A stretch of 64,000 nt of DNA from Pseudomonadota bacterium (lineage in GTDB: Bacteria; Pseudomonadota; Gammaproteobacteria; Burkholderiales; SG8-39), in contig CANGMI010000001.1 of the NCBI GenBank assembly GCA_947455195.1, positions 372,001 through 436,000 on the forward strand, given 5' to 3'. Below, piece after piece: positions 37,836 to 46,568 of the stretch. The first letter of the stretch is position 1, and every line of letters begins with the position of its first letter. The notes under the pieces were generated by a model, which saw only the letters and a program-made list of their open reading frames with translations, had not been told where the DNA came from and did no database searches. The translations under genes were made by a program, and so were the position numbers.

Positions 37836-37841
37836 TATACT
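37836..37841 (+). promoter_or_regulatory. candidate -10 element (GCTATACT) of the CNNM/CorC gene
   Basis: TATACT preceded by GC lies 32 bp upstream of the TTG start at 37873 and just after the hairpin at 37806-37831. There is no convincing -35. Confidence 0.4.
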
Positions 37842-37872
37842 CGGTGCAGATGCACAGCCGCAACGAGACGCC

Positions 37873-39174
37873 TTGGACGACTGGTCCACCCGCTCCGAAC
37901 TCCTGACCCTGGTCGGGCTTCTGATTGCATCGGCCTTCTTCTCGATGGCCGAGACAAGCATGATGGCGCTCAACCGCTATCGCATCAAGGCGATGGCGCG
38001 GATGGGGAACCGCAGTGCCCGGCGCACCCTTGAACTGCTGTCGCAGACCGACCGCCTGCTCGGCGTGATCCTGCTCGGCAACAACCTGGTGAACGCGGCG
38101 GCGGCCACCCTCACGGGCGTGGTCACCGTGCAGTGGTTCGGCGAAGAGCGCTACGCCCTCGCCATCGGCACGCTCGCGGTCACCTTCGCGATCCTCGTCT
38201 TTTCCGAGATCACGCCCAAGGTGATCGGCGCCACCCATGCGGAGCGCATCGCACTGCCCTTGAGCCATGTCCTCGCGCCGCTGCTGCGCGTGCTCTACCC
38301 GGTGGTAAGCTTCATCAACCTCTTCGTCGGTGCACTCCTGTGGCTGCTGCGCGTCCGCGGCGGGCACGGCAGCGAGGAAACCCGACTCACCTCGGAAGAA
38401 CTGCGTGCCCTCGTGCTCGAGCACAGCCGCTATCTGCCCAAGAAACACCAGACCATCCTCGCCAACCTGTTCGATCTGGAGCACCTGCGCGTCAGCGACA
38501 TCATGGTGCCGCGCGCGCACATCGAGGCCATCGACATCGATGCCCCTGCCGACGAACTCACCCGTCAGGTGATGACCAGCTACCACACCCGTCTGGTGGC
38601 CTGTCATGGAAACCTCGACCATGTTGCCGGACTGGCCCATGTCCGTCGCGTGATCGCTGCGCTGCGTCAGGGTTCGATCCAGCGCGAGGCACTGCTGGAG
38701 GTGCTCACCCCGCCCTACTTCGTACCGGGCTCGACGCCGGTGCTGACCCAACTGCAGTTCTTCCAGGAACGTCGCGAGCGTGTCGCGCTGGTGGTCGACG
38801 AATACGGCGAACTGCAGGGGCTGGTTGCCCTGGAGGACATCGTCGAGGAGTTCATTGGCGAATTCACCACCGGGTCTCCGCTGCAAGCCGGCGGGCTGCG
38901 CTGGGGTGGAGCCGACAGCGTGCTGGCCGACGGCAGTGCGTCACTGCGCGACATCAACCGCGACCTCGGACTCGCCCTCCCGCTGGACGGGCCGCGCACG
39001 CTCAACGGGCTGATCCTGGAACACTTGCAGGACATTCCCGAATCGGGCGTATCCATCCGCATCCGGGGCGTGGTGATGGAAATCGTCCAGACCGAAGACC
39101 GCGCGGTACGGACGGTCAAGCTGATCCGCCCGCGCGAATCGAACCCTGCGACGACAGAGAACCGGCCCGGCTGA
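37873..39174 (+). CDS. CNNM/CorC (HlyC) family transporter-associated protein
   Basis: 433 residues from TTG 37873 (MDDWSTRSELLTLVGLLIASAFFSMAETSMMALNRYR). No ATG or GTG lies in frame before this conserved start. The DUF21 membrane domain (1-190: FFSMAETSMMALNRYR, LLGVILLGNNLVNAAAATLTGVV, ILVFSEITPKVIGATHAERIALPLSHVLAPLL) is followed by a CBS pair (about 205-335; SDIMVPRAHIEAIDI, VALVVDEYGELQGLVALEDIVEEFIGEF) and a CorC/HlyC C-terminal domain. The family is linked to Mg2+ and Co2+ transport or resistance. It is 122 bp before pilC, but no functional link is evident. Confidence 0.92.
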   Translation: MDDWSTRSELLTLVGLLIASAFFSMAETSMMALNRYRIKAMARMGNRSARRTLELLSQTDRLLGVILLGNNLVNAAAATLTGVVTVQWFGEERYALAIGTLAVTFAILVFSEITPKVIGATHAERIALPLSHVLAPLLRVLYPVVSFINLFVGALLWLLRVRGGHGSEETRLTSEELRALVLEHSRYLPKKHQTILANLFDLEHLRVSDIMVPRAHIEAIDIDAPADELTRQVMTSYHTRLVACHGNLDHVAGLAHVRRVIAALRQGSIQREALLEVLTPPYFVPGSTPVLTQLQFFQERRERVALVVDEYGELQGLVALEDIVEEFIGEFTTGSPLQAGGLRWGGADSVLADGSASLRDINRDLGLALPLDGPRTLNGLILEHLQDIPESGVSIRIRGVVMEIVQTEDRAVRTVKLIRPRESNPATTENRPG

Positions 39175-39296
39175 TAGACTGTCGCAACAATGTCGCAATA
39201 CTCTGGCGAGTATCCCGTACCGCTGTGGCCCTCTCGCACCCGGCTCGAAAGGTCGGTCACGGCTGCCCGGGCGGCCGACCCATCGACGAGGGCTCA

Positions 39297-40541
39297 ATGG
39301 CAACTGCCGGCAGGCAAGTGGAAAAGCGTGCATCCGCGCCGCGGGTAACGAACGAGCGGATCTTCATCTACGATGGCAAGGACCGCAACGGCAAGATCGT
39401 GCGGGGCGAGATCCGGGCAGCCTCCGAAGCCGTGGCCAACGCCACCCTGCGGCGCCAGAACATCAAGGTATCGCGCCTGCGCACTCAAGCCAGATTGGGC
39501 CGCGGGGGGATCAAGGAGCGCGACATCACCTTCGTCACCCGTCAGCTGGCTACGATGATGCAAGCTGGCGTGCCGCTCATCCAGAGCTTCGACATCATCG
39601 GACGGGGACACGCCAATCCGGCCGTCTCGCGCCTGCTGACCGAACTGCGCATCGACGTGGAAACGGGTTCGAGTCTCGCGGCGGCGTTCGGGCGCCACCC
39701 GCGGCAATTCGATCCGCTCTACGTCAACATCATCAGTGCCGGCGAGCGTGGCGGCATTCTGGACACCCTGCTGCAGCGGCTTGCCCAGCACCGCGAGAAG
39801 ATCCTGACGATCAAGGGCAAGGTGAAGAAGGCCCTGTTCTACCCGGCTGCGGTGGTCGTGGTAGCCGTCGTGGTCGTGGCAATCATCCTGGTGTTCGTGA
39901 TTCCGCAATTCAAGAACATCTTTTCCTCGTTTGGCGCCGATCTGCCGGCCCCGACGCAACTGGTGATCGCCCTGTCGGAATTCATGACCGAGTGGTGGTA
40001 TGGCGTCACCGCCCTGGTGGCTGGCGCCGTCTTTGGCGTGATGCACCTGCTGAAGACATCGGCCCGCGCGCGATCGCTCTACGACCGCGCCAGCCTGCGC
40101 ATCCCGGTGGTCGGAGATCTGCTGCACAAGTCCTCGATCGCGCGCTGGACACGAACCCTCGCCACGATGTCGGCCGCCGGGGTACCTCTGGTCGACGCAC
40201 TCGATTCAGTCGCCGGCGCCTCGGGCAACACCCTCTATGAAGAGGCCACACGGCGGATACAGGCATCGGTGAGCACGGGCTCGAGTCTCACCCAGGCGAT
40301 GAACGACACGATGCTCTTCCCCAACATGGTCGTGCAGATGGTCTCGATCGGGGAAGAGTCGGGATCACTCGATGCAATGCTCTCGAAGGTGGCCGACATC
40401 TTCGACGAGGAAGTCGACAACCTGGTCGACGGACTGTCGAGCCTGCTCGAGCCGATGATCATGGCCGTGCTCGGCGTGCTGATCGGTGGCATCATCATCA
40501 GCGTGTACCTGCCCCTGTTCAAGCTCGGCAACGCAGTCTGA
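39297..40541 (+). CDS. pilC: type IV pilus/type II secretion platform protein PilC
   Basis: 414 residues from ATG 39297 (MATAGRQVEKRASAPRV), with GAGGG upstream. The same frame is open back to 38133, but that part is non-coding shadow over the CNNM gene. It contains the duplicated T2SF domain: FVTRQLATMMQAGVPLIQSFDIIGRGHANPAVSRLLTELRIDVETGSSLAAAFGRHP, helices around 180-225 and 225-250, then a second copy with RWTRTLATMSAAGVPLVDALDSVAGASGNTLYEEATRRIQASVSTGSSLTQAM. It is the inner-membrane core of the pilus assembly motor. The prepilin peptidase gene follows 10 bp later. No pilB ATPase or pilin gene is in the window. Confidence 0.96.
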   Translation: MATAGRQVEKRASAPRVTNERIFIYDGKDRNGKIVRGEIRAASEAVANATLRRQNIKVSRLRTQARLGRGGIKERDITFVTRQLATMMQAGVPLIQSFDIIGRGHANPAVSRLLTELRIDVETGSSLAAAFGRHPRQFDPLYVNIISAGERGGILDTLLQRLAQHREKILTIKGKVKKALFYPAAVVVVAVVVVAIILVFVIPQFKNIFSSFGADLPAPTQLVIALSEFMTEWWYGVTALVAGAVFGVMHLLKTSARARSLYDRASLRIPVVGDLLHKSSIARWTRTLATMSAAGVPLVDALDSVAGASGNTLYEEATRRIQASVSTGSSLTQAMNDTMLFPNMVVQMVSIGEESGSLDAMLSKVADIFDEEVDNLVDGLSSLLEPMIMAVLGVLIGGIIISVYLPLFKLGNAV

Positions 40542-40551
40542 GCGCCTCCCG

Positions 40552-41499
40552 ATGACCACCGAAGTGCTCGCCTTGCCGTCCACGCTCATCATCGCCAGCG
40601 CGATGCTCGGACTCATCGTGGGCAGCTTTCTCAACGTCGTGATCCATCGCCTGCCGACCATGCTGGAGCGCGACTGGCGGGCCCAGTGCGACAGCCTGAT
40701 TCAGGCCGATGCCAGGGCGCAGAGCGCGCTCGAACCGGCCGCGAAAACACCGGCAACGAGCGCTCAGACCTCGGCGCAGACGTGCCCGGCGCCCATGGTC
40801 GAGGTCTCAGTAGCCCCCTACAACCTGATGGTGCCGAGGTCACAATGCCCGGCATGCCATCACCCGATCGGTGCGATCGAGAACATCCCCATCGTCTCAT
40901 GGCTCGCCTTGCGCGGACGCTGCTCGGCCTGCAAGACGCCGATCAGCGCACGTTACCCTCTGGTCGAGGCGTTGACGGCCGTGCTGTTCGGTCTGGCCGC
41001 TTGGCGCTTCGGTGCGAGCGCGGCCGGTCTTGGCGCACTATGCCTCATCGGTGCTCTGGTGGCCCTCACCTTCATCGACATCGACACGCAACTGCTGCCC
41101 GATGCGATCACCCTGCCCCTCCTGTGGGCCGGACTGGTCTTCAACCTGGGAGGAACCTTCATCGACCTGCACTCGGCGGTAATCGGTGCAGCGCTGGGGT
41201 ATCTGAGCCTGTGGAGCATCTACTGGCTCTTCAGGTTCGCCACCGGAAAGGAAGGGATGGGCTTTGGCGACTTCAAGCTGCTGGCAGCGCTTGGCGCCTG
41301 GCTCGGCTGGAAGATGCTGCCGTTCATCGTGCTGGCCTCCTCGGTCGTGGGCGCGGTCGTGGGCATCGTGCTCATCGTGCTGGCGCGGCACGGTCGCGAG
41401 GTACCGATTCCCTTTGGTCCGTATCTGGCCAGCGCAGGCGCCGTCGCCCTCTTTGCCGGCGAGGCGCTCATCGACCGCTACCTGATGCTCTTTCACTGA
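40552..41499 (+). CDS. pilD: prepilin peptidase / N-methyltransferase PilD
   Basis: 315 residues from ATG 40552 (MTTEVLALPSTLI). The first helix is followed by GSFLNVVIHRLPTMLERDW. The zinc tetracysteine is intact (CPACHHPIGAIENIP and CSACKTPI). The two catalytic Asp residues are in TFIDIDTQLLPD and GFGDFKLL. A 50-residue Ala/Thr-rich insert separates the first helix from the cysteine domain (QADARAQSALEPAAK). It cleaves and N-methylates type IV prepilins at the inner membrane. It lies 10 bp after pilC and 1 bp before coaE, the usual pilCD-coaE order. Confidence 0.96.
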   Translation: MTTEVLALPSTLIIASAMLGLIVGSFLNVVIHRLPTMLERDWRAQCDSLIQADARAQSALEPAAKTPATSAQTSAQTCPAPMVEVSVAPYNLMVPRSQCPACHHPIGAIENIPIVSWLALRGRCSACKTPISARYPLVEALTAVLFGLAAWRFGASAAGLGALCLIGALVALTFIDIDTQLLPDAITLPLLWAGLVFNLGGTFIDLHSAVIGAALGYLSLWSIYWLFRFATGKEGMGFGDFKLLAALGAWLGWKMLPFIVLASSVVGAVVGIVLIVLARHGREVPIPFGPYLASAGAVALFAGEALIDRYLMLFH

Positions 41500-41500
41500 C

Positions 41501-42142
41501 ATGCCCCTGGTCATCGGTCTCACTGGCGGCATCGGCAGTGGCAAATCCCGTGCCGGAGCCCTTTTCGAGGCACTCGGCGCAACGCTCGTCGACGCCGACC
41601 TCGAGTCGCACCGCCTGACGGCACCCGGCGGCGCTGCCATGCCCTCGATCGAGGCCGCCTTCGGGCCCGAGGTGGTCACCGCCGAGGGCGCGCTCGATCG
41701 ACCGCGCATGCGCTCGATCGTCTACGGAGACCCCAGTGCACGCACGCGCCTGGAAGCGATCCTGCACCCCCTCATCCGGGCGGCATGCGATCGTCAGGTG
41801 CTGGCGGCTACCGGCACCTATGTCATCCTGATGATTCCGCTGCTGGTCGAAGGGGGCGAGCCGCATGCTCGAGCACACCGCGTGCTGGTCATCGATTGCA
41901 GCGAGGCGACCCAGGTCGCACGTGTCGTCGGACGCGACCGCCTGAGTGAAGAAACTGCCCGGCGGATCATCGCGGCGCAGGCGTCTCGCGCTCAGCGCCT
42001 TGCGGTCGCCGATGACATCATCGACAATGAAGGCACCGAGGTCGCGCTCACCCATCAGGTCGAAGCCCTGCATCGGCGCTATGCCCGTCTGGCTGCCAGG
42101 CCCTGGCCGTGGCCACCACGACCGGGCACGGCCCGAGACTAG
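41501..42142 (+). CDS. coaE: dephospho-CoA kinase
   Basis: 213 residues; the enzyme phosphorylates dephospho-CoA at the 3' position, the last step of coenzyme A synthesis. P-loop LTGGIGSGKS at residues 7-16, VDADLESHRL, and VILMIPLLVEGG are present. The C-terminal ten residues are Pro/Arg-rich. It starts one base after the pilD stop and is followed after 73 bp by zapD. Confidence 0.97.
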   Translation: MPLVIGLTGGIGSGKSRAGALFEALGATLVDADLESHRLTAPGGAAMPSIEAAFGPEVVTAEGALDRPRMRSIVYGDPSARTRLEAILHPLIRAACDRQVLAATGTYVILMIPLLVEGGEPHARAHRVLVIDCSEATQVARVVGRDRLSEETARRIIAAQASRAQRLAVADDIIDNEGTEVALTHQVEALHRRYARLAARPWPWPPRPGTARD

Positions 42143-42156
42143 CGAGTCGTGTGGTG

Positions 42157-42162
42157 TATCAT
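42157..42162 (+). promoter_or_regulatory. candidate -10 element of zapD-yacG
   Basis: GTGTATCATCC in the 73-bp gap after coaE has TATCAT 54 bp before ATG 42216. No clear -35 is present, and transcription from the upstream pilCD-coaE unit is equally possible. Confidence 0.25.
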
Positions 42163-42215
42163 CCGCCGCGACTGCGGGTCATCTGACCAAGGGGTCTGCA
42201 CATGCCCGGACTGGC

Positions 42216-42971
42216 ATGATCACCTACGAATACCCTCTGACCGAGCGGACCCGGACCCTTCTTCGACTCGAAGACCTGTTCGGTCGTGCGCGGCACTTTC
42301 TTGCGCGCACAGACCCGCGGGACCATCACGCGGCGCTGGTGACGCTGTTCGAGATCCTGGAAGTCTGTGGTCGTGGTGAACTGAAGTCCGAACTCTTGCA
42401 GGAACTCGAACGGCTGCGCCAGGCCATGCTCGGATTTCGCGGCAACGCGCGCATCGACCAGGGCAAGCTGGCCAGCGTGCTCGAGCGCATCGAACAGGCG
42501 CGCGCGGCCATCCACGGCTTGAGTGGCAAGATTGGCCAGCACCTGCGGGCCAATGAATGGCTGATGAGCATTCGTCAGCGCACCAGTATTCCCGGCGGGG
42601 TCTGCGAGTTCGATCTACCCACCTACCACCGCTGGCTGCACCACCCGGTGGTGCGGCGAAGCGCCGATCTGGCTGCCTGGATGCTGCCGCTGCAACCGAT
42701 CGAGGACGCAACGGCGGTGGCGCTCGGACTGCTGCGCGAGAGCGGGATGCCGGAGAACCAGGTGGCGACCCGGGGGCTCTTCCAGCAGATGATGACCGGG
42801 CGTGTCGCCCAGATGATCCGCATCGGACTCGATGACGAGTCGGTCGCCGTGCCCGAGGCCAGCGCCAACCGCTATGCCCTCAATATCCGGTTTGTCATCA
42901 CAGGCGACGAACCGAGGCCGCGCGCCATCGAAACCGACGTACCCTTCGACCTCACCTTCTGCAGCATCTGA
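42216..42971 (+). CDS. zapD: cell division protein ZapD (DUF1342)
   Basis: 251 residues from ATG 42216 ([22 protein letters not shown]). ZapD bundles FtsZ filaments. Family features are [58 protein letters not shown], and the [11 protein letters not shown] tail. The helical domain around 40-115 and the beta domain after it fit the known fold. It belongs to the coaE-zapD-yacG block typical of beta- and gammaproteobacteria and lies 58 bp before yacG. Confidence 0.96.
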   Translation: MITYEYPLTERTRTLLRLEDLFGRARHFLARTDPRDHHAALVTLFEILEVCGRGELKSELLQELERLRQAMLGFRGNARIDQGKLASVLERIEQARAAIHGLSGKIGQHLRANEWLMSIRQRTSIPGGVCEFDLPTYHRWLHHPVVRRSADLAAWMLPLQPIEDATAVALGLLRESGMPENQVATRGLFQQMMTGRVAQMIRIGLDDESVAVPEASANRYALNIRFVITGDEPRPRAIETDVPFDLTFCSI

Positions 42972-43029
42972 CCGGGCGAACCGGCCGCGAGAGCGCTGCG
43001 CACGCGAGCACCAGGGACAACAGGCGAGC

Positions 43030-43275
43030 ATGTCCACCGATTCCTTCCCTCCCGGCGACGGCGAACACCCGCCGGCTTCGAGTACCCGTGTGCGCCGCGT
43101 GGCCTGCCCGAGTTGTCGCACCGAGGTCGAATGGAGCACCGACAATCCGTTCCGGCCGTTCTGCTCGAAGCGCTGCAAGCTCACCGACCTGGGTGCCTGG
43201 GCAAGTGGCGCCTACCGACTGCCGGTCCCCGATGACCCGCCCGGCGCCGAGTCCGACGACTTCAGCGAACGCTGA
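43030..43275 (+). CDS. yacG: DNA gyrase inhibitor YacG
   Basis: 81 residues from ATG 43030. The zinc module is intact: [13 protein letters not shown] and [17 protein letters not shown]. YacG binds GyrB and blocks DNA binding by gyrase. The N-terminus is Pro/Ser-rich. Its 3' end overlaps the 3' end of the convergent Nudix/TENI gene by 64 bp. Confidence 0.94.
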   Translation: MSTDSFPPGDGEHPPASSTRVRRVACPSCRTEVEWSTDNPFRPFCSKRCKLTDLGAWASGAYRLPVPDDPPGAESDDFSER

Positions 43276-44240
43276 CGCGGCAACCACGACGCGCTGATCA
43301 TCGCAACACCCTGTGCGCCCCTCGTGCGAGCGCGTTGAAGGTCGGCCGGACCCATGCCGCCGACGGCATACACCGGCATCGGCAGATCGCGCACCATCGA
43401 TTCGAAAGCCGCCCAACCGATGCCTGGCACACCCGGGTGCGATGGCGTCGGCGCGACCGGTCCGAGCACGGCGAAATCAACACCGATCCGTGCTGCATGG
43501 GCCAATTCGGTCGCATCGTGGCAGGAGGCCGCCACCCATGCGGCATCCGGACGACTCGCCAACGCCATGAGCACGCTGGCCTGCAGGTGGATGCCATCGC
43601 CCAATGACTGCGCCACCGCCGGGGCGCCGCTGTTCACCAGCACCCTTGCACCGACCGCATGGCAGCGTTCGATCACGGCCGGTGCCCATGCGAGCCATTG
43701 CGCCGCCGGCATCGCAGGCTCGCGCAACTGCAGCAGACGCAAGCCACGCGCAAGGCGCGCCTCGAGCACGGCCAGAAACGGCTCGAGGCCCATCGGCGTT
43801 GCAGCGGAAATCGCATATTCGTCGGGCAGCCCCAGGGACTCGAGCACCGGCGAGTTGGCCGGCAGCATGGGCTGGAGGTCGAACTGACCGGGCCACTGCC
43901 AGGCCAGCCCCTCGTGCTCGACCGCACGCGGCTCACCCGCCCAGGCACGCACCCTGAAGAACCGGATATGGACATCGGCATGCGGGTAGGTGAAGTGGCG
44001 GGTGATCCACGGATCGGCCGCGATCACCTCGATACCCAGTTCTTCTCGCAACTCGCGATCGAGCGCGGCGCGCATGGACTCACCCGGCTCGACCTTGCCG
44101 CCCGGAAACTCCCAATAGCCGGCATAGACCTTGGAAGCCGGCCGGCGGCCCAGGAGCACGCGCCCGTCGGGCGCGACCAGAATGCCGGCCGCAACCTGAA
44201 CCTCCTGCCGCTGGCCGGGCGCAACCGGGCTGTCAGCCAC
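43212..44240 (-). CDS. Nudix hydrolase / thiamine phosphate synthase-like (TENI) fusion
   Basis: 342 residues from GTG 44240, which lies 8 nt inside the end of the ATPase gene. The N-terminal half is a Nudix domain with a complete box ([23 protein letters not shown]) after [21 protein letters not shown]. It resembles MutT, which hydrolyses 8-oxo-dGTP. The C-terminal half (from about residue 170) is a ThiE/TenI-like barrel ([70 protein letters not shown]). The two-domain form is known in betaproteobacteria and the role of the second part is not settled. The last 20 codons run over the end of yacG. Confidence 0.9.
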   Translation of the reverse strand: MADSPVAPGQRQEVQVAAGILVAPDGRVLLGRRPASKVYAGYWEFPGGKVEPGESMRAALDRELREELGIEVIAADPWITRHFTYPHADVHIRFFRVRAWAGEPRAVEHEGLAWQWPGQFDLQPMLPANSPVLESLGLPDEYAISAATPMGLEPFLAVLEARLARGLRLLQLREPAMPAAQWLAWAPAVIERCHAVGARVLVNSGAPAVAQSLGDGIHLQASVLMALASRPDAAWVAASCHDATELAHAARIGVDFAVLGPVAPTPSHPGVPGIGWAAFESMVRDLPMPVYAVGGMGPADLQRARTRGAQGVAMISASWLPRQRSLKSSDSAPGGSSGTGSR

Positions 44241-45207
44241 GGGCGATCCGCTTGCGCGTCGCCGGCTTCGCCGCGCCCCGGGTGTCGGGCACGTCCATCG
44301 TGCCGACACTGGCCAGAACTCGCGGGTGACGTCCAGCGTAGTCGCGGGCAAAGTGCCATGCCACACGCCCACTGCGGGAACCGCGCCCGAGTGCCCATTG
44401 GAGCGCTTCATCACGCGCACGCTCGATGCGCGCCTGATCGCAGCCAAAATGCTCGAGCCAGTAAGCAACGATGGCGAGATACTCGTCCTGATCGAACGGG
44501 TAGAACGACACCCACAGGCCGAACCGCTCCGAGAGCGAGATCTTTTCCTCGGCCGTCTCGCCCGGATGGATCTCGTCACCCACGGTGCGATATTCGAGGT
44601 TGTCGGTCATCGACTCGGGCATCAGATGCCGCCGATTCGAGGTGGCGTAGACGAGCACGTTGTCGGAGGGCGCCGCAATCGAGCCATCGAGCACGACCTT
44701 GAGCGCCTTGTACCCCGGTTCGGAGGCCTCGAACGAGAGGTCATCGCAGAACACCACGAAGCGCTCGGGGCGCCCCGCCACGATGTCGACGATATCGGGC
44801 AGATCGACCAGATCGAGCTTGTCAACCTCGATCAGGCGCAGGCCGCGTGCAGCAAACTGGTTCAGACAGGCCTTCACCAGCGACGATTTTCCGGTACCCC
44901 GCGCACCCGTGAGCAGCACGTTGTTGGCCGGACGTCCCGCCACGAACTGACGGGTATTGCGCTCGATGGCCTCGCGCTGACGCTCGACCCCCTGCAGGTC
45001 GGCGAGCGAGATCCGGTGCATGTTGGTCACCGGTTCGAGCCGCCCGCGCCCCTCGCGACGGCGCCAGCGAAAGGCCGAAGAGGCCTTCCAGTCGGTGGGG
45101 GGTACGGGTGGCGGAAAGAGACGCTCCAGTCGGTCGATGAGGGCATCGACGCGCGTGACGAGTCGCTCGGCGGCGGCGCCCGCCAGGTCAGGTACGGTAT
45201 TCGGCAT
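44233..45207 (-). CDS. DUF815-family AAA+ ATPase
   Basis: 324 residues. The P-loop [16 protein letters not shown] and Walker [15 protein letters not shown] are intact; [27 protein letters not shown] before the P-loop and [43 protein letters not shown] after it are family hallmarks. The function of this group is not known. It is regularly found between argJ and the Nudix gene in betaproteobacteria. It overlaps argJ by 20 nt and the Nudix gene by 8 nt, so the three genes are one transcript. Confidence 0.92.
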   Translation of the reverse strand: MPNTVPDLAGAAAERLVTRVDALIDRLERLFPPPVPPTDWKASSAFRWRRREGRGRLEPVTNMHRISLADLQGVERQREAIERNTRQFVAGRPANNVLLTGARGTGKSSLVKACLNQFAARGLRLIEVDKLDLVDLPDIVDIVAGRPERFVVFCDDLSFEASEPGYKALKVVLDGSIAAPSDNVLVYATSNRRHLMPESMTDNLEYRTVGDEIHPGETAEEKISLSERFGLWVSFYPFDQDEYLAIVAYWLEHFGCDQARIERARDEALQWALGRGSRSGRVAWHFARDYAGRHPRVLASVGTMDVPDTRGAAKPATRKRIARG

Positions 45208-46417
45208 TGATCTTCACGTAGTCGTAGGAAAAGTCGCAGGTCCAGACGGTGGTGTGCGCCTCGCCTCGCCCCAGATGGGCACGGATGAGGATTTCGTCGG
45301 GTTTCACCGCCGCGGCACCGGCTTCTTCGCGATAACTGGCTGCGCGCCCGCCACGCTCGATCACGAGCACGTCACCCAGGCGCAGGTTGACCTGGCGGAT
45401 ATCGAGGTCGGCGATGCCGGCGTTGCCGATCGCCATGATGAGACGGCCCAGATTCGGATCGGACGCAAAGAGCGCGGTCTTCACCAACGGCGAATTGGCG
45501 ATGGAACGGGCCACCCGCAGGGCTTCGGGCTCGTCGCGAGCACCCTCGACCGTCACGGTAATGAATTTGGTGGCGCCCTCGCCATCGCGGGCGATGGACT
45601 GCGCCAGCACCTGAGCCACCTCGGTGATGGCCGCCTCGAGCGCACCGCAGGCCGGCGTATCGTCGCGATCGATCAGCGCATGGCCCGCCTGGCCGCTGGC
45701 CGCAATGATGAAGGAGTCATTGGTCGAGGTGTCGCCATCCACCGTTACCCGATTGAAGGATCGATCGGCGACTGACCGTACGATGCGCCGGAGAACAGGG
45801 CCGGCAACGGCAGCATCGGTGGCAATGAAGGCCAGCATGGTGGCCATGTTCGGCTGCAGCATGCCCACGCCCTTCGCGATGCCAGTCACCGTCACCGGAT
45901 GACCGTCGATCTTCAGGGTGCGTGATGCACCCTTGGGCACGGTATCGGTGGTCATGATGGCTTCGGCTGCCTGCGCCCACTGCGGTGCAGCGAGTCCCGC
46001 GACACAGGTCGGCAGGGCCGCCTCGATGCGATCGACCGGCAGGTGTTCGAGAATGACCCCGGTCGAGAACGGCAATACCTCGCGTGCCTCGCACCCGAGC
46101 AGACGGGCAACCGCCTTGCAGGTATCACGCGCCGCACGCAGACCGATGTCGCCGGTGCCGCAGTTGGCGTTGCCGGCATTCACGACCAGCGCCCGCATCG
46201 GCACACCGGCCGCGAGGTGTTCACGACAGACCTGCACCGGGGCCGCCGCAAAGCTGTTCCGGGTGAACACCCCGGCCACCTGGGTACCGGGCACGAAGCG
46301 CATCAGCATGAGATCGAGCCGACCTGCCTTGCGGATCCCCGCCGCGGCAAAGCCAAGCTCGACACCTGCCACAGGATGCAGGTCGTCAGGGTGAGGCGGC
46401 AGCAGTCGAACAGCCAT
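45188..46417 (-). CDS. argJ: glutamate N-acetyltransferase / amino-acid acetyltransferase (ArgJ)
   Basis: 409 residues from ATG 46417 ([27 protein letters not shown]). ArgJ recycles the acetyl group from acetylornithine to glutamate in arginine synthesis. It is an Ntn-type enzyme: the precursor is cut before the Thr of [14 protein letters not shown], which becomes the nucleophile; [14 protein letters not shown] is intact. Other conserved segments are [39 protein letters not shown] and the end [13 protein letters not shown]. It overlaps the following ATPase gene by 20 nt. Confidence 0.97.
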   Translation of the reverse strand: MAVRLLPPHPDDLHPVAGVELGFAAAGIRKAGRLDLMLMRFVPGTQVAGVFTRNSFAAAPVQVCREHLAAGVPMRALVVNAGNANCGTGDIGLRAARDTCKAVARLLGCEAREVLPFSTGVILEHLPVDRIEAALPTCVAGLAAPQWAQAAEAIMTTDTVPKGASRTLKIDGHPVTVTGIAKGVGMLQPNMATMLAFIATDAAVAGPVLRRIVRSVADRSFNRVTVDGDTSTNDSFIIAASGQAGHALIDRDDTPACGALEAAITEVAQVLAQSIARDGEGATKFITVTVEGARDEPEALRVARSIANSPLVKTALFASDPNLGRLIMAIGNAGIADLDIRQVNLRLGDVLVIERGGRAASYREEAGAAAVKPDEILIRAHLGRGEAHTTVWTCDFSYDYVKINAEYRT

Positions 46418-46568
46418 CGGAATCTCCGTCGGGAATGAGCAGGCGCAGGGCGCACGGCGCAGAGAGGGCGCCAGCGTCGGAACGCGCACCGGCACCGAAC
46501 GCTGCGCGGCACGCAGACCGGTCCGGCCTCTTCCCGCCCACCCCCGCCGGCGAAGCGCGATTGTACCC

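Noticed and set aside
38133-39296. N-terminal extension of PilC
   Set aside because: The frame is open but overlaps the CNNM gene in another phase. PilC homologues begin at about the ATG at 39297, which also has a ribosome site.
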